In this document: positions 39,819 through 47,631 of the stretch, one piece after another
Numbering within the stretch: position 1 is the stretch's first letter
Layout of the letters: each line of letters opens with the position of its first letter
Origin: JACRLW01 sp046349595
GTDB lineage: Bacteria > Planctomycetota > UBA1135 > UBA2386
NCBI GenBank assembly: GCA_046349595.1
Contig: JAXMCA010000002.1
Coordinates: forward strand, 1,922,001 to 1,986,000
Length of the DNA: 64,000 bases
Direction of reading: 5' to 3'
The notes under the pieces: generated by a model
Seen by the model: only the letters and a program-made list of their open reading frames with translations
Databases searched by the model: none
What the model was told of the DNA's origin: nothing
Translations under genes and position numbers: made by a program

Positions 39819-41254
39819 GCCAGCAGCTCGCGTACCACGTTGCCCTTCACGTCGGTGAGCCGGTAGTCGCGGCCCTGGAAGCGGTAGGTGAGGCGCTCGT
39901 GCTCGATGCCGAGCTGGTGCAGGATCGTCGCCTGCAGATCGTGACCGTCCATCGGGTCCTGCGTGACGTTGTAGCCGATCTCGTCGGTCGCCCCGTGCAC
40001 GTAGCCGCCGCGGAAGCCGCCGCCCGCGACGAAGATCGAGAAGGCATGCGGGTGGTGATCGCGGCCGAGGAACTTGCTGCCGTTGCGCTCCTCGTTCATC
40101 GGCGTGCGACCGAACTCGCCGCTCCACACCACGATGGTCTCGTCGAGCAGGCCACGTGCATCGAGATCGCGGATCAAGGCGGCGATCGGACGGTCGGTCT
40201 CGCGGCACTTCAGCGGGAACTGCGTCATCAGGTCGTCGGACGGACCGGTGCCGTGACCGTCCCAGCCCCAGTCGTAGAGCTGCACGAAGCGCACACCGGA
40301 CTCGACCAGACGCCGCGCCAGCAGGCAGTGGTTCGCGAAGGACGCCTGCCCCGGCTTCGCACCGTAGGCCTCGATCACCGCAGCCGGTTCCTTGCGCAGG
40401 TCGCGGACCTCGGGCACCGAGGTCTGCATGCGGAAGGCGAGTTCGTACTGCGCGATGCGCGTCAGCGTCTCCGGATCCTGCGTCTGTGCATGGCGCATGC
40501 GGTTGAGGTCGCCGAGTGCGTCGAGGCTGAGGCGGCGGACGGGGCGCGACATCCCGTCGGGATCGTCGAGGAACAGCACCGGCTCGCCGGAGCTTCGCAG
40601 CTCGACGCCCTGGTGGACCGTCGGCAGGAAGCCCGAGCCCCACACGCTGCGGCCGGCGCTGGGCACCTTGCCGCCCGACACCATCACGACGAAGGTCGGC
40701 AGGTTGTGGTTCGCGGAGCCGAGTCCGTAGCTCAACCACGCACCGCCGCAGGGCCTTCCGAGGCGCGGCGAGCCGGTGTGCAGCATGAACTGCGCGGGAG
40801 CGTGGTTGAACTGGTCGGTGCTCATCGACCGCACGATCGTGAGGCGATCGACGATCGACGCGATGTTCGGCATCAGGTCGACGACCCACGCGCCGCAGTC
40901 GCCGTGCTGCGCGAAGGTGTGCGGCGAGCCGAGCATCCTCGGCACGCCCTTGATGAACGCGAAGCGCTCGCGCTCGTAGATCTCCTTCGGGCAGGGCTGG
41001 CCATTGAGCTCGCGCAGCTTCGGCTTGGGATCGAAGGTGTCGAGGTGCGAGGGGGAGCCGGCCATGTGCAGCCAGATCACGCTCTTCGCGCGCGGCGTGT
41101 GGTGCGGGCAGCCGGTGCCCTGCGGGCCCTCGCGGGTGATGCGACGTCCGCCGAGCATCGAGCCGAGCGCGATGCCGCCGAGGTTGAGCACCGACTGCGA
41201 CAGGAAGGCGCGGCGCGAGCAGCCGTCGAGGTGGTCCTGATGCGGATCGCTCAT
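39815..41254 (-). CDS. DUF1501 protein, Tat-type signal (second copy)
   Basis: The 479-residue product is a second DUF1501 member. The N-terminus CSRRAFLSQSVLNLGGIALGSML is a twin-arginine signal. Family blocks are IWLHMAGSPSHLDTFDPKP, VVWSGEFGRTPM, GRDHHPHAFS and RLTDVKGNVVRELL. Compared with the copy at 1873-3258 it keeps the His/Asp-rich C-terminal segment. The ATG at 41254 overlaps the stop of the DUF1553 gene by four bases (ATGA), so translation is coupled; an ATG 15 bases further upstream (41269) would lie inside the upstream gene. The pair is thought to act together outside the cytoplasm. Confidence 0.88.
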   Translation of the reverse strand: MSDPHQDHLDGCSRRAFLSQSVLNLGGIALGSMLGGRRITREGPQGTGCPHHTPRAKSVIWLHMAGSPSHLDTFDPKPKLRELNGQPCPKEIYERERFAFIKGVPRMLGSPHTFAQHGDCGAWVVDLMPNIASIVDRLTIVRSMSTDQFNHAPAQFMLHTGSPRLGRPCGGAWLSYGLGSANHNLPTFVVMVSGGKVPSAGRSVWGSGFLPTVHQGVELRSSGEPVLFLDDPDGMSRPVRRLSLDALGDLNRMRHAQTQDPETLTRIAQYELAFRMQTSVPEVRDLRKEPAAVIEAYGAKPGQASFANHCLLARRLVESGVRFVQLYDWGWDGHGTGPSDDLMTQFPLKCRETDRPIAALIRDLDARGLLDETIVVWSGEFGRTPMNEERNGSKFLGRDHHPHAFSIFVAGGGFRGGYVHGATDEIGYNVTQDPMDGHDLQATILHQLGIEHERLTYRFQGRDYRLTDVKGNVVRELLA

Positions 41255-44196
41255 CGCTTCACCAGGCATTCGTCGAGGTTGAGGATGGTGTTGGCGACGA
41301 CGACCAGTGCTGCTCGACCGGCACCCTCGACGAGGCGGAGGCCGTGCAGCGTCTCGATGTCGTGTGCGGAGCCTCTGGCGAGTTCGTCCTCGGTGTCCAG
41401 GAACAACTGCAGCAGGCGGGCGAGCTCGTCGGGATCCGGGTCGCGCGAGGTGCAGCGGTGGAACATCAGCCGCACGATCGCCTGCGGGTAGTGCTCGTCA
41501 TTCTCCTTGCAGCCGTCCTGGGCGAGCCTCGCGAGCTGCCGAGCGCATTCGAAGAATGCCGGATCGTTGAGCGTGACCAGCGCCTGGATCGGCGTGTTGG
41601 TGCGCGAGCGCTTCATCACGCAGAACTCGCGGCTCGGCGCGTCGAAGGTGGTCATCGAGGGGTACGGGCTGGTGCGCCGCCAGAAGGTGTAGAGACCGCG
41701 GCGGTACTGGTCCCCGCCTTCGCTCGTCCGCCAGGCGTCGCCGCTGTAGACGACCTGCCACACGCCCTCGGGTTGGTAGGGCATCACGCTCGGCCCGAAC
41801 TTCTTCTCCGACAGCAGGCCGGCGGCGGACAGCGCGCAATCGCGCACCGCTTCGGCGCTCAGGCGCACCGCCGGGGCATGGCCGAGCAGGCGGTCGTAGG
41901 GATCGGCTTCGGCGAGATCGGCGCGCACGGCCGAACTCTGCCGGTAGGCCTGCGTGCACAGGATGGTGCGCAGCAGGTGCTTGATGCTCCAGCCGTGCTC
42001 GACGAGATCGGTGGCGAGCCAGTCGAGCAGCTTGGGGTGACTGGGTGGCTCACCCTGCTGTCCGAACTCCTCCGTCGTCTCGACCAGACCGATGCCGAAG
42101 ACCTGCTCCCAGATGCGGTTGACGAGCACGCGCGCGGTCAGCGGGTTGTCCTTGTCGACGATCCACTGCGCGAGGCCGAGACGGTTGCGCGGGTACTCCG
42201 GCTTGATCGGAAAGATGCGCGACGGCACGTCGGGCGTCACCTCTTCGCCGGGCGACAGGAAGCTGCCGCGCACGAACAGATGTGTGACCCGCTGCGCGTC
42301 CGCCGGAAGCTCGCGCATCACCGGGATCGCAGGTGCGGGAATCGCGGCGATCCGCTGGTCGAGGCTCCGGATCGACTCGCGGACGGCGGTGAGAGCAGGA
42401 GCAGTCGCGCGCCAGCCGGCCTCGATGCGCGCGATCTGGGCCGCGGTGCGCTGCGCCTGCGGTGTCTGCACGGCAGCCCGCAGATCAGGGTCGACGCCGT
42501 CGCCCGTGTCGCGGAAGTAGAAGCCGGCGGGTCCGCCCCCGTTGACGATCTTGAGCAGGATGCGCGTCTCTCCCGCCGGCACACGCACGCGCACGATCTC
42601 CTGGTCCGGTGCGGCGGCGCGACTGACCTTCTTCTCGAGCACGATGCGGTCGCCGACGGTGAGCACGATCGCATCGTCGCTGCCCAGCGAGAGGGTGAGT
42701 TCGCCTGCAGCCTCCGTGCGCACGGTGCGCTCGAGGTAGTGCGCGACGTTGCTCCCCGCGAGGTCGGTGTGGACGACGCCGTCCTTCCAATCGGGGCGGG
42801 GCGTCCAGTGCACGTCCGAGGTCTGTGGCGATTCGGGTCCGAAGATCCGCGAGTACGCGTCGTCGAAGCTCTCGCCCTGGAACGGACCTGCGTACCGCCA
42901 CGGGCCGTACTTCGCAGCCATCGCGTCGCGCGCGTGGGCGCGCCCGAGGATCTCCTGTTCGTAGTCGCGGAGGACGTCCGCGGAGACCGGTGCCGCGAGT
43001 TCGGCGGCGACCTTGCTGCGCATTGCCTGCAGGCGGTCGATCTCGGCCTTCCACTCCGGCGTCGGCGCAGCCATCGTGGGCGCCTCGTCCTCGCGGTCGG
43101 CGTCGGCGGTCTGGTTGAAGTACGCGAACAGGCCGTAGTAGTCGCGCTGCGCGATCGGGTCGTACTTGTGGTCGTGGCACTGGGCGCAGCCGACCGTCGA
43201 CCCCATCCACACCTCCATCGTGGTGTTCACGCGATCGATCACGGCGGCGACGCGGAACTCCTCGTCGTCGGTGCCGCCCTCGTCGTTGGTCATCGTGTTG
43301 CGATGGAAGGCGGTCGCCAGCACGTCGTCGTCGCTCGCGTCCGGCAACAGATCGCCGGCGAGCTGACGGATGGTGAACTGGTCGAAGGGCAGGTCGCGGT
43401 CGAAGGCGTCGATCACCCAGTCGCGCCAGCGCCAGATCGTGCGACGTGCATCCTTCTCGTAGCCCTTGGTGTCCGCGTAGCGCGCGAGGTCGAGCCACCA
43501 TGCGGCCCAGCGCTCGCCGAAGTGCGGCGAGGCGAGCGCGCGATCGACGAGACGCTCGTACCAGTCGCCGGCATGAGCGGCGTCCCGGTGCTCGCTGCGT
43601 ACGACTTCGATCTCCGCGTCGCTCGGCGGCAGTCCCACGACGTCGAGCCACACCCGACGGGTCAGCGTCGCGTCATCCGCTTCCGGTGCGAAGTGATCCG
43701 TCAGCGGAGCGAGCTTCGCGAGCAGGAAGGCGTCGATCGGCGTGTCGGCGCCGGAGATGTGCGGGGGAGACCAACGCCGGATCGGGCGATAGGCCCAGTG
43801 GCCGAGTTCGGCGGGATCGATGGTCTTGCCATCGTCGCCCCTGCAGCCGCCGGCGATCCACGCGCGCAGGTCCGCGATGGTGCCGGAATCCAACGGCGGG
43901 CCCTCGGGCGGCATCCGCTTCGCGTTCCGTCCCTCGACGTGACGCATCAGCAGGCTCGATTCGGGATCACCCGCCACGATCGCCGGCCCCGACTGCCCGC
44001 CGTGGCGCAGCGCGACCAGCGAGTCGAGCCGCAGTCCGCGCCGCTGGCGTTCCGGACCGTGGCATCGCACGCAGTGCTCCTCTAGGGCCGGTGCGACCGA
44101 GCGGACGAACGAGTCGTCGCGGGCGGCGCCGTCCTGTGCTGCCGTGGGGCAGGGCAGGAGGACCAGCGGCAACCACGACAGCAGGGCGCGACGCAT
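41251..44196 (-). CDS. PSD1-cytochrome/DUF1549/DUF1553 protein
   Basis: The 981-residue product has a signal peptide (MRRALLSWLPLVLLPCPTAAQ), a planctomycete cytochrome c domain (CVRCHG with haem Cys-His near 45), DUF1549 at about 150-360 (HFGERWAAWWLDLARYADTKGYEKD), a second CAQCHDHKYDP, then a beta-sandwich insert at about 470-590 (LTLSLGSDDAIVLTVGDRIVLEKK, PA14/galactose-binding-like) and DUF1553 to the end (NPLTARVLVNRIWEQVFG). It is the complete counterpart of the truncated gene at 1-1873. The start 44196 has TATGCT 7 nt upstream; ATG 44208 overlaps that hexamer and is less likely. Confidence 0.9.
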   Translation of the reverse strand: MRRALLSWLPLVLLPCPTAAQDGAARDDSFVRSVAPALEEHCVRCHGPERQRRGLRLDSLVALRHGGQSGPAIVAGDPESSLLMRHVEGRNAKRMPPEGPPLDSGTIADLRAWIAGGCRGDDGKTIDPAELGHWAYRPIRRWSPPHISGADTPIDAFLLAKLAPLTDHFAPEADDATLTRRVWLDVVGLPPSDAEIEVVRSEHRDAAHAGDWYERLVDRALASPHFGERWAAWWLDLARYADTKGYEKDARRTIWRWRDWVIDAFDRDLPFDQFTIRQLAGDLLPDASDDDVLATAFHRNTMTNDEGGTDDEEFRVAAVIDRVNTTMEVWMGSTVGCAQCHDHKYDPIAQRDYYGLFAYFNQTADADREDEAPTMAAPTPEWKAEIDRLQAMRSKVAAELAAPVSADVLRDYEQEILGRAHARDAMAAKYGPWRYAGPFQGESFDDAYSRIFGPESPQTSDVHWTPRPDWKDGVVHTDLAGSNVAHYLERTVRTEAAGELTLSLGSDDAIVLTVGDRIVLEKKVSRAAAPDQEIVRVRVPAGETRILLKIVNGGGPAGFYFRDTGDGVDPDLRAAVQTPQAQRTAAQIARIEAGWRATAPALTAVRESIRSLDQRIAAIPAPAIPVMRELPADAQRVTHLFVRGSFLSPGEEVTPDVPSRIFPIKPEYPRNRLGLAQWIVDKDNPLTARVLVNRIWEQVFGIGLVETTEEFGQQGEPPSHPKLLDWLATDLVEHGWSIKHLLRTILCTQAYRQSSAVRADLAEADPYDRLLGHAPAVRLSAEAVRDCALSAAGLLSEKKFGPSVMPYQPEGVWQVVYSGDAWRTSEGGDQYRRGLYTFWRRTSPYPSMTTFDAPSREFCVMKRSRTNTPIQALVTLNDPAFFECARQLARLAQDGCKENDEHYPQAIVRLMFHRCTSRDPDPDELARLLQLFLDTEDELARGSAHDIETLHGLRLVEGAGRAALVVVANTILNLDECLVKR

Positions 44197-44203
44197 GCCG
44201 CCG

Positions 44204-44209
44204 AGCATA
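44204..44209 (-). promoter_or_regulatory. Putative -10 element TATGCT (leaderless start 44196)
   Basis: TATGCT ends 7 nt before ATG 44196 and overlaps the alternative ATG at 44208. If used, it excludes the longer start. Confidence 0.45.
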
Positions 44210-44338
44210 GCAGTGCCGCCGCTGCCTCCGACCGGGCTCCTGTGCGTGCCGATCCGCCGATCCAGTGCTCGTCACCGCAATGACGATGGGACCCGGGGGA
44301 AGGACGGCGCGACGCTGCGCGCCGTGTGACTTCGGGAC

Positions 44339-46720
44339 TTGGACCTCGTCGCCACCGTCGTCTGCTGGCTGCTCGCATTCGGTGCCGGAACCGGCGCCAT
44401 GTCGGCATTCATCGGTGGGGGTCCGTGGTCGCCCACCGTGTTGCTCGGCGTTCTCGGTGCGGCTGCGACGGCGATCGCACTCTGCGCACATCTGGTCCGC
44501 GCGCGTTGCGAGCGTCGACTCCTGCACTTCGCCGAAGCGGCGTTGCGCGGCGACGCACGGGCGAGTCCGTGCCGATCCCGGGCGGCTCCGGCGCTCTCGA
44601 GGCTGGTCCGCAGGATCGTGCGCGCCTCGCGACGCACGGCGCTCGGGCGCACCGACCTGGTGCGGCTCGTCGATCGCATGAACTGTGGACTGGTCGTGCT
44701 CGATCGCTCGAACCGGGTCGCGTCCGCGAACACGCGTCTGGAGACCCTGCTCGGACGTCCCGCGGGTTCGCTGAGGGGTGTTGCGCTCGACGAGATCGTC
44801 ACCGAGTGCGACGACGTGCTCGGTCGGGCCGTGGCGACTCGTTCGCCCGTCGAGGTCGAGCTGTTGCACGCGGCGGGTCACGCGATCCCGGCGCTGTTCT
44901 CGATCTCCGAACAGACTCATGCGGGGGATCAGGGAGGCAAGGTCTGCGTGATCCAGGAGATCGGAGCCCTGCGCGAGGTCGAGCAGCGCCTGCATCGCAT
45001 CAACGTGCGGCTCTGGCTGCTCAACCAGATCACCAGTTCGGCGTTCCGCGGCGGCGAGCTCGGATCCACGCTCGATCACGTCGCCGAGACCATCCGCGAC
45101 GCCGCGGGTTTCGCCGGTGTCGGCATCGCCCTGTTCGATCCGCGCGAACGGGTGCTGCGGATGGCGGCGGGTGCGGGTCTGGATCCCGCGACGCGCCAGG
45201 CCAAGGAGACCCAGGGGCGTGGCGCGTCGCTGCTGTGGCAGGTCATGGGCCGCAGGGCCCCGCTGGTGATGCGTCTCGACGGGGGCGCGTCACCTGTCGT
45301 CGACTCGCTGATCGGCGCAGTCCGAGGTGCAGGCCTCGGGGTGTTCCCGATCCTGGTCGGCGAGCGCGGCCTCGGTGTGATGGTGCTCGTCGTCGGTGCA
45401 CGCGCCGAGCCGATCGACGCGCTCGCTGGGGAGGGAGCGGAACTGGCGCAGCACGTCGCGGCGCTGATCGACCATCGTCTCGCCGGAGAAGCGCTGCGGC
45501 GATCGAACGAGGAACTCGAGTTCGCGCGGCTCGCGGCGGAGGAGGCCAACCGCGCGAAGAGCGAGTTCCTCGCCAACATGAGCCACGAGATCCGAACGCC
45601 GATGACGGCGATCCTCGGCTACGCGGAGCTGGTCCAGGACGACGGCTGCGTCGACGACGAGACACGCGAGTTCATCGCGACGATCCGACGCAACGGCAAG
45701 CACCTGATCTCGATCGTCGACGACATCCTGGATCTCTCGAAGATCGAGGCCGGGAGGATGACCGTCGAACGACAGGAGTGTTCGCCGGGGGCGGTCGCTC
45801 GCGAGATCGGCGAGCTGTTCCGGCGCAAGGCCGACGAGAAGCACGTCGACCTCGCGATCGAGATGGTGTGGCCGTTGCCGCGGCGGATCTGCACCGATCC
45901 GACCCGTCTGCGGCAGATCCTCGCCAACCTGGTGGGCAACGCGGTGAAGTTCACCGGCGAGGGCTCCGTCCGGCTGGTGGTGCGACGCGCTGTGCACGAT
46001 CGGCGACGCGTCGTCTTCGAGGTGAGCGACACCGGCATCGGCATGACGGCGCGGGAACTCGCCGAGCTGTTCAAGCCCTTCTCGCAGGGCGACACCTCGC
46101 ACACCCGGCGCTTCGGCGGAACCGGTCTCGGGCTCGCGATCTCGCAGCGGATCGCGTCGCTCCTCGGCGGCGCGATCACCGTGCAGAGCCGCAAGGGCGC
46201 CGGGAGCACCTTCACCCTGGAGATCGACGGCGGAGAGATCGCACTCGGCGAGCAGGATCGTTCCGACCGCGACATGCGCAGGACCGCCGCGGTCGTCACC
46301 CGTGGTCCGGAACCGGCGCGGCACGCAGCACGCGTGCTGCTCGCCGAGGACGGCCCCGACAACCAGCGCCTGATCTCGCACATCCTGCGCAAGACGGGCG
46401 CCGACGTGGAGGTGGTGGGCGATGGACGAGCTGCCGTCGACGAGGCCCTCGCGGCCGAGGTCGACGGACGCGGCTACGACCTCCTGTTGATGGACATGCA
46501 GATGCCGGTCCTCGACGGCTACGCCGCGACCCGCGCCTTGCGCGATGCGGGCTACGGCGGGCGCATCGTTGCGCTGACCGCGCACGCGATGACCGGTGAC
46601 CGCGAGCGATGTCTGCAGGCGGGTTGCGACGCGTTCCTCAGCAAGCCGATCGATCGCAAGGCCCTGCTCGCGGAGGTCGCCGCTGCGGCGCTCGCGCGCG
46701 CCGGCGGTGCCGCGGGCTGA
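44339..46720 (+). CDS. Hybrid sensor histidine kinase with GAF and receiver domains
   Basis: From TTG 44339 the product is 793 residues. Two membrane helices come first (about 4-25 and 32-52), then a PAS-like region (MNCGLVVLDRSNRVASANTRLETLLG), a GAF domain (about 220-375), a coiled coil, HisKA (ANMSHEIRTPMTAILGYAEL, phospho-His), HATPase (NLVGNAVKFT, DTGIGM, GGTGLGLAI) and a C-terminal receiver (RVLLAEDGPDN; acceptor Asp in LLLMDMQMPVLDGY; Lys in AFLSKPIDRK). No output gene is adjacent. The first ATG (44399) would lose the first helix, so TTG is preferred with moderate certainty. Confidence 0.88.
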   Translation: MDLVATVVCWLLAFGAGTGAMSAFIGGGPWSPTVLLGVLGAAATAIALCAHLVRARCERRLLHFAEAALRGDARASPCRSRAAPALSRLVRRIVRASRRTALGRTDLVRLVDRMNCGLVVLDRSNRVASANTRLETLLGRPAGSLRGVALDEIVTECDDVLGRAVATRSPVEVELLHAAGHAIPALFSISEQTHAGDQGGKVCVIQEIGALREVEQRLHRINVRLWLLNQITSSAFRGGELGSTLDHVAETIRDAAGFAGVGIALFDPRERVLRMAAGAGLDPATRQAKETQGRGASLLWQVMGRRAPLVMRLDGGASPVVDSLIGAVRGAGLGVFPILVGERGLGVMVLVVGARAEPIDALAGEGAELAQHVAALIDHRLAGEALRRSNEELEFARLAAEEANRAKSEFLANMSHEIRTPMTAILGYAELVQDDGCVDDETREFIATIRRNGKHLISIVDDILDLSKIEAGRMTVERQECSPGAVAREIGELFRRKADEKHVDLAIEMVWPLPRRICTDPTRLRQILANLVGNAVKFTGEGSVRLVVRRAVHDRRRVVFEVSDTGIGMTARELAELFKPFSQGDTSHTRRFGGTGLGLAISQRIASLLGGAITVQSRKGAGSTFTLEIDGGEIALGEQDRSDRDMRRTAAVVTRGPEPARHAARVLLAEDGPDNQRLISHILRKTGADVEVVGDGRAAVDEALAAEVDGRGYDLLLMDMQMPVLDGYAATRALRDAGYGGRIVALTAHAMTGDRERCLQAGCDAFLSKPIDRKALLAEVAAAALARAGGAAG

Positions 46721-46732
46721 TCGGGATCAGCC
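46715..46732. terminator. Bidirectional hairpin holding both stop codons
   Basis: GGCTGATC and GATCAGCC form an 8-bp stem with a 2-nt loop. The stop codons of the hybrid kinase (46718-46720) and of safE (46727-46729) both lie within it. Confidence 0.45.
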
Positions 46733-47431
46733 GCCCTCGGTCGAACTCGTCTCCGAGCAGCAGCCCCCGGCATGGCCGGCGTCGCGCGCGCTCAGGTCGG
46801 TCACGCCGCGCCAGGCGAGCACGGCGGCGGCGAGGAGCATCGCGGCGCGCGCGATGGTGCGCATCCGCGCGGCGCCGAAGCGGCGCGTGAGGTGTCCGAG
46901 GTTCCAGTGTGTGAACAGGAGCAGAGGCAGACCGCCGAGCGCGAAGCCCAGCATCGAGACCGCTCCCTGCACCGGACCGCCGCTCGCGATCGCGGCGGCA
47001 CAGGCCGCATAGAGCAGGCCGCAGGGGAGAAGGGGGGTCGTCGCACCGAGCACCAGAGCGCGCGTGACCAAGGGAAGGCGTTGTGCGCGTCGCGTCACCT
47101 TGGTGACCAGGCCGCCGAGCCCGGGGACCCTGGAGAGCACCTTCTCGAAGCCGAAGGCCACCAGCACCAGCGCGGCCGCCAGCGCGAAGGCGAACCATGC
47201 TCCGCCGGTGGCGAAGCGTCCGGCGCCGAGAGCCAGGCCGAGCGCGCCGGCGAGTGCGCCGACGGCGACATAGGCTCCGGCGCGACCCGTCTGCCACGCG
47301 AAGGAGGCGCGTCGATCGTGCAGGAAGAAGGCGGCGAGCGGACCGCACATGCCGATGCAGTGCAGGCTGTTGACGGCTCCGAAGGTCAGTCCTTCGAGCG
47401 CGAGAACCTGCAATGAAGTGCCGGTCGGCAT
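46727..47431 (-). CDS. SafE/TauE-like membrane protein of the cbb3 locus
   Basis: The 234-residue product is a polytopic membrane protein of the SafE (sulfite exporter TauE/SafE) family, with GLTFGAVNSLHCIGMCGPLAAFF at the start, where the CIGMC pair is typical of the group linked to cbb3 oxidase assembly and copper supply. About six helices are visible (LVLGATTPLLPCGLLYAACAA, AVSMLGFALGGLPLLLF). The tail has a GGCCSE cysteine pair. ATG 47431 is used, as the family begins near here. It is divergent from ccoI over 200 nt that include a 16-bp palindrome. A role in copper delivery is inference from context. Confidence 0.85.
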   Translation of the reverse strand: MPTGTSLQVLALEGLTFGAVNSLHCIGMCGPLAAFFLHDRRASFAWQTGRAGAYVAVGALAGALGLALGAGRFATGGAWFAFALAAALVLVAFGFEKVLSRVPGLGGLVTKVTRRAQRLPLVTRALVLGATTPLLPCGLLYAACAAAIASGGPVQGAVSMLGFALGGLPLLLFTHWNLGHLTRRFGAARMRTIARAAMLLAAAVLAWRGVTDLSARDAGHAGGCCSETSSTEGG

Positions 47432-47539
47432 GGGCGTGAGCGGCAACGCAGCGGGTCCGCATCTGTTTCGCCGCAGGCCGGATGCTCGCCTCCGGTGCCT
47501 GCGGAATCGAGAGTTGGGGCGACCGGGCGGCAGCCGTGT

Positions 47540-47555
47540 TCGAAAGCGCTTTCGA
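47540..47555. promoter_or_regulatory. 16-bp perfect palindrome in the safE/ccoI divergent region
   Basis: TCGAAAGCGCTTTCGA is a perfect dyad lying 77 nt before ccoI and 109 nt before safE. It could be an operator for the respiratory locus. It is not an FNR-type TTGAT-N4-ATCAA box. Confidence 0.4.
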
Positions 47556-47631
47556 GAGAGGCGCGAAAGAAAGTGCACGCAGCCGGATTGCGGCGGGCAT
47601 GCTCGGTCTCGGTGCGAGAACTGCGCAGCGG

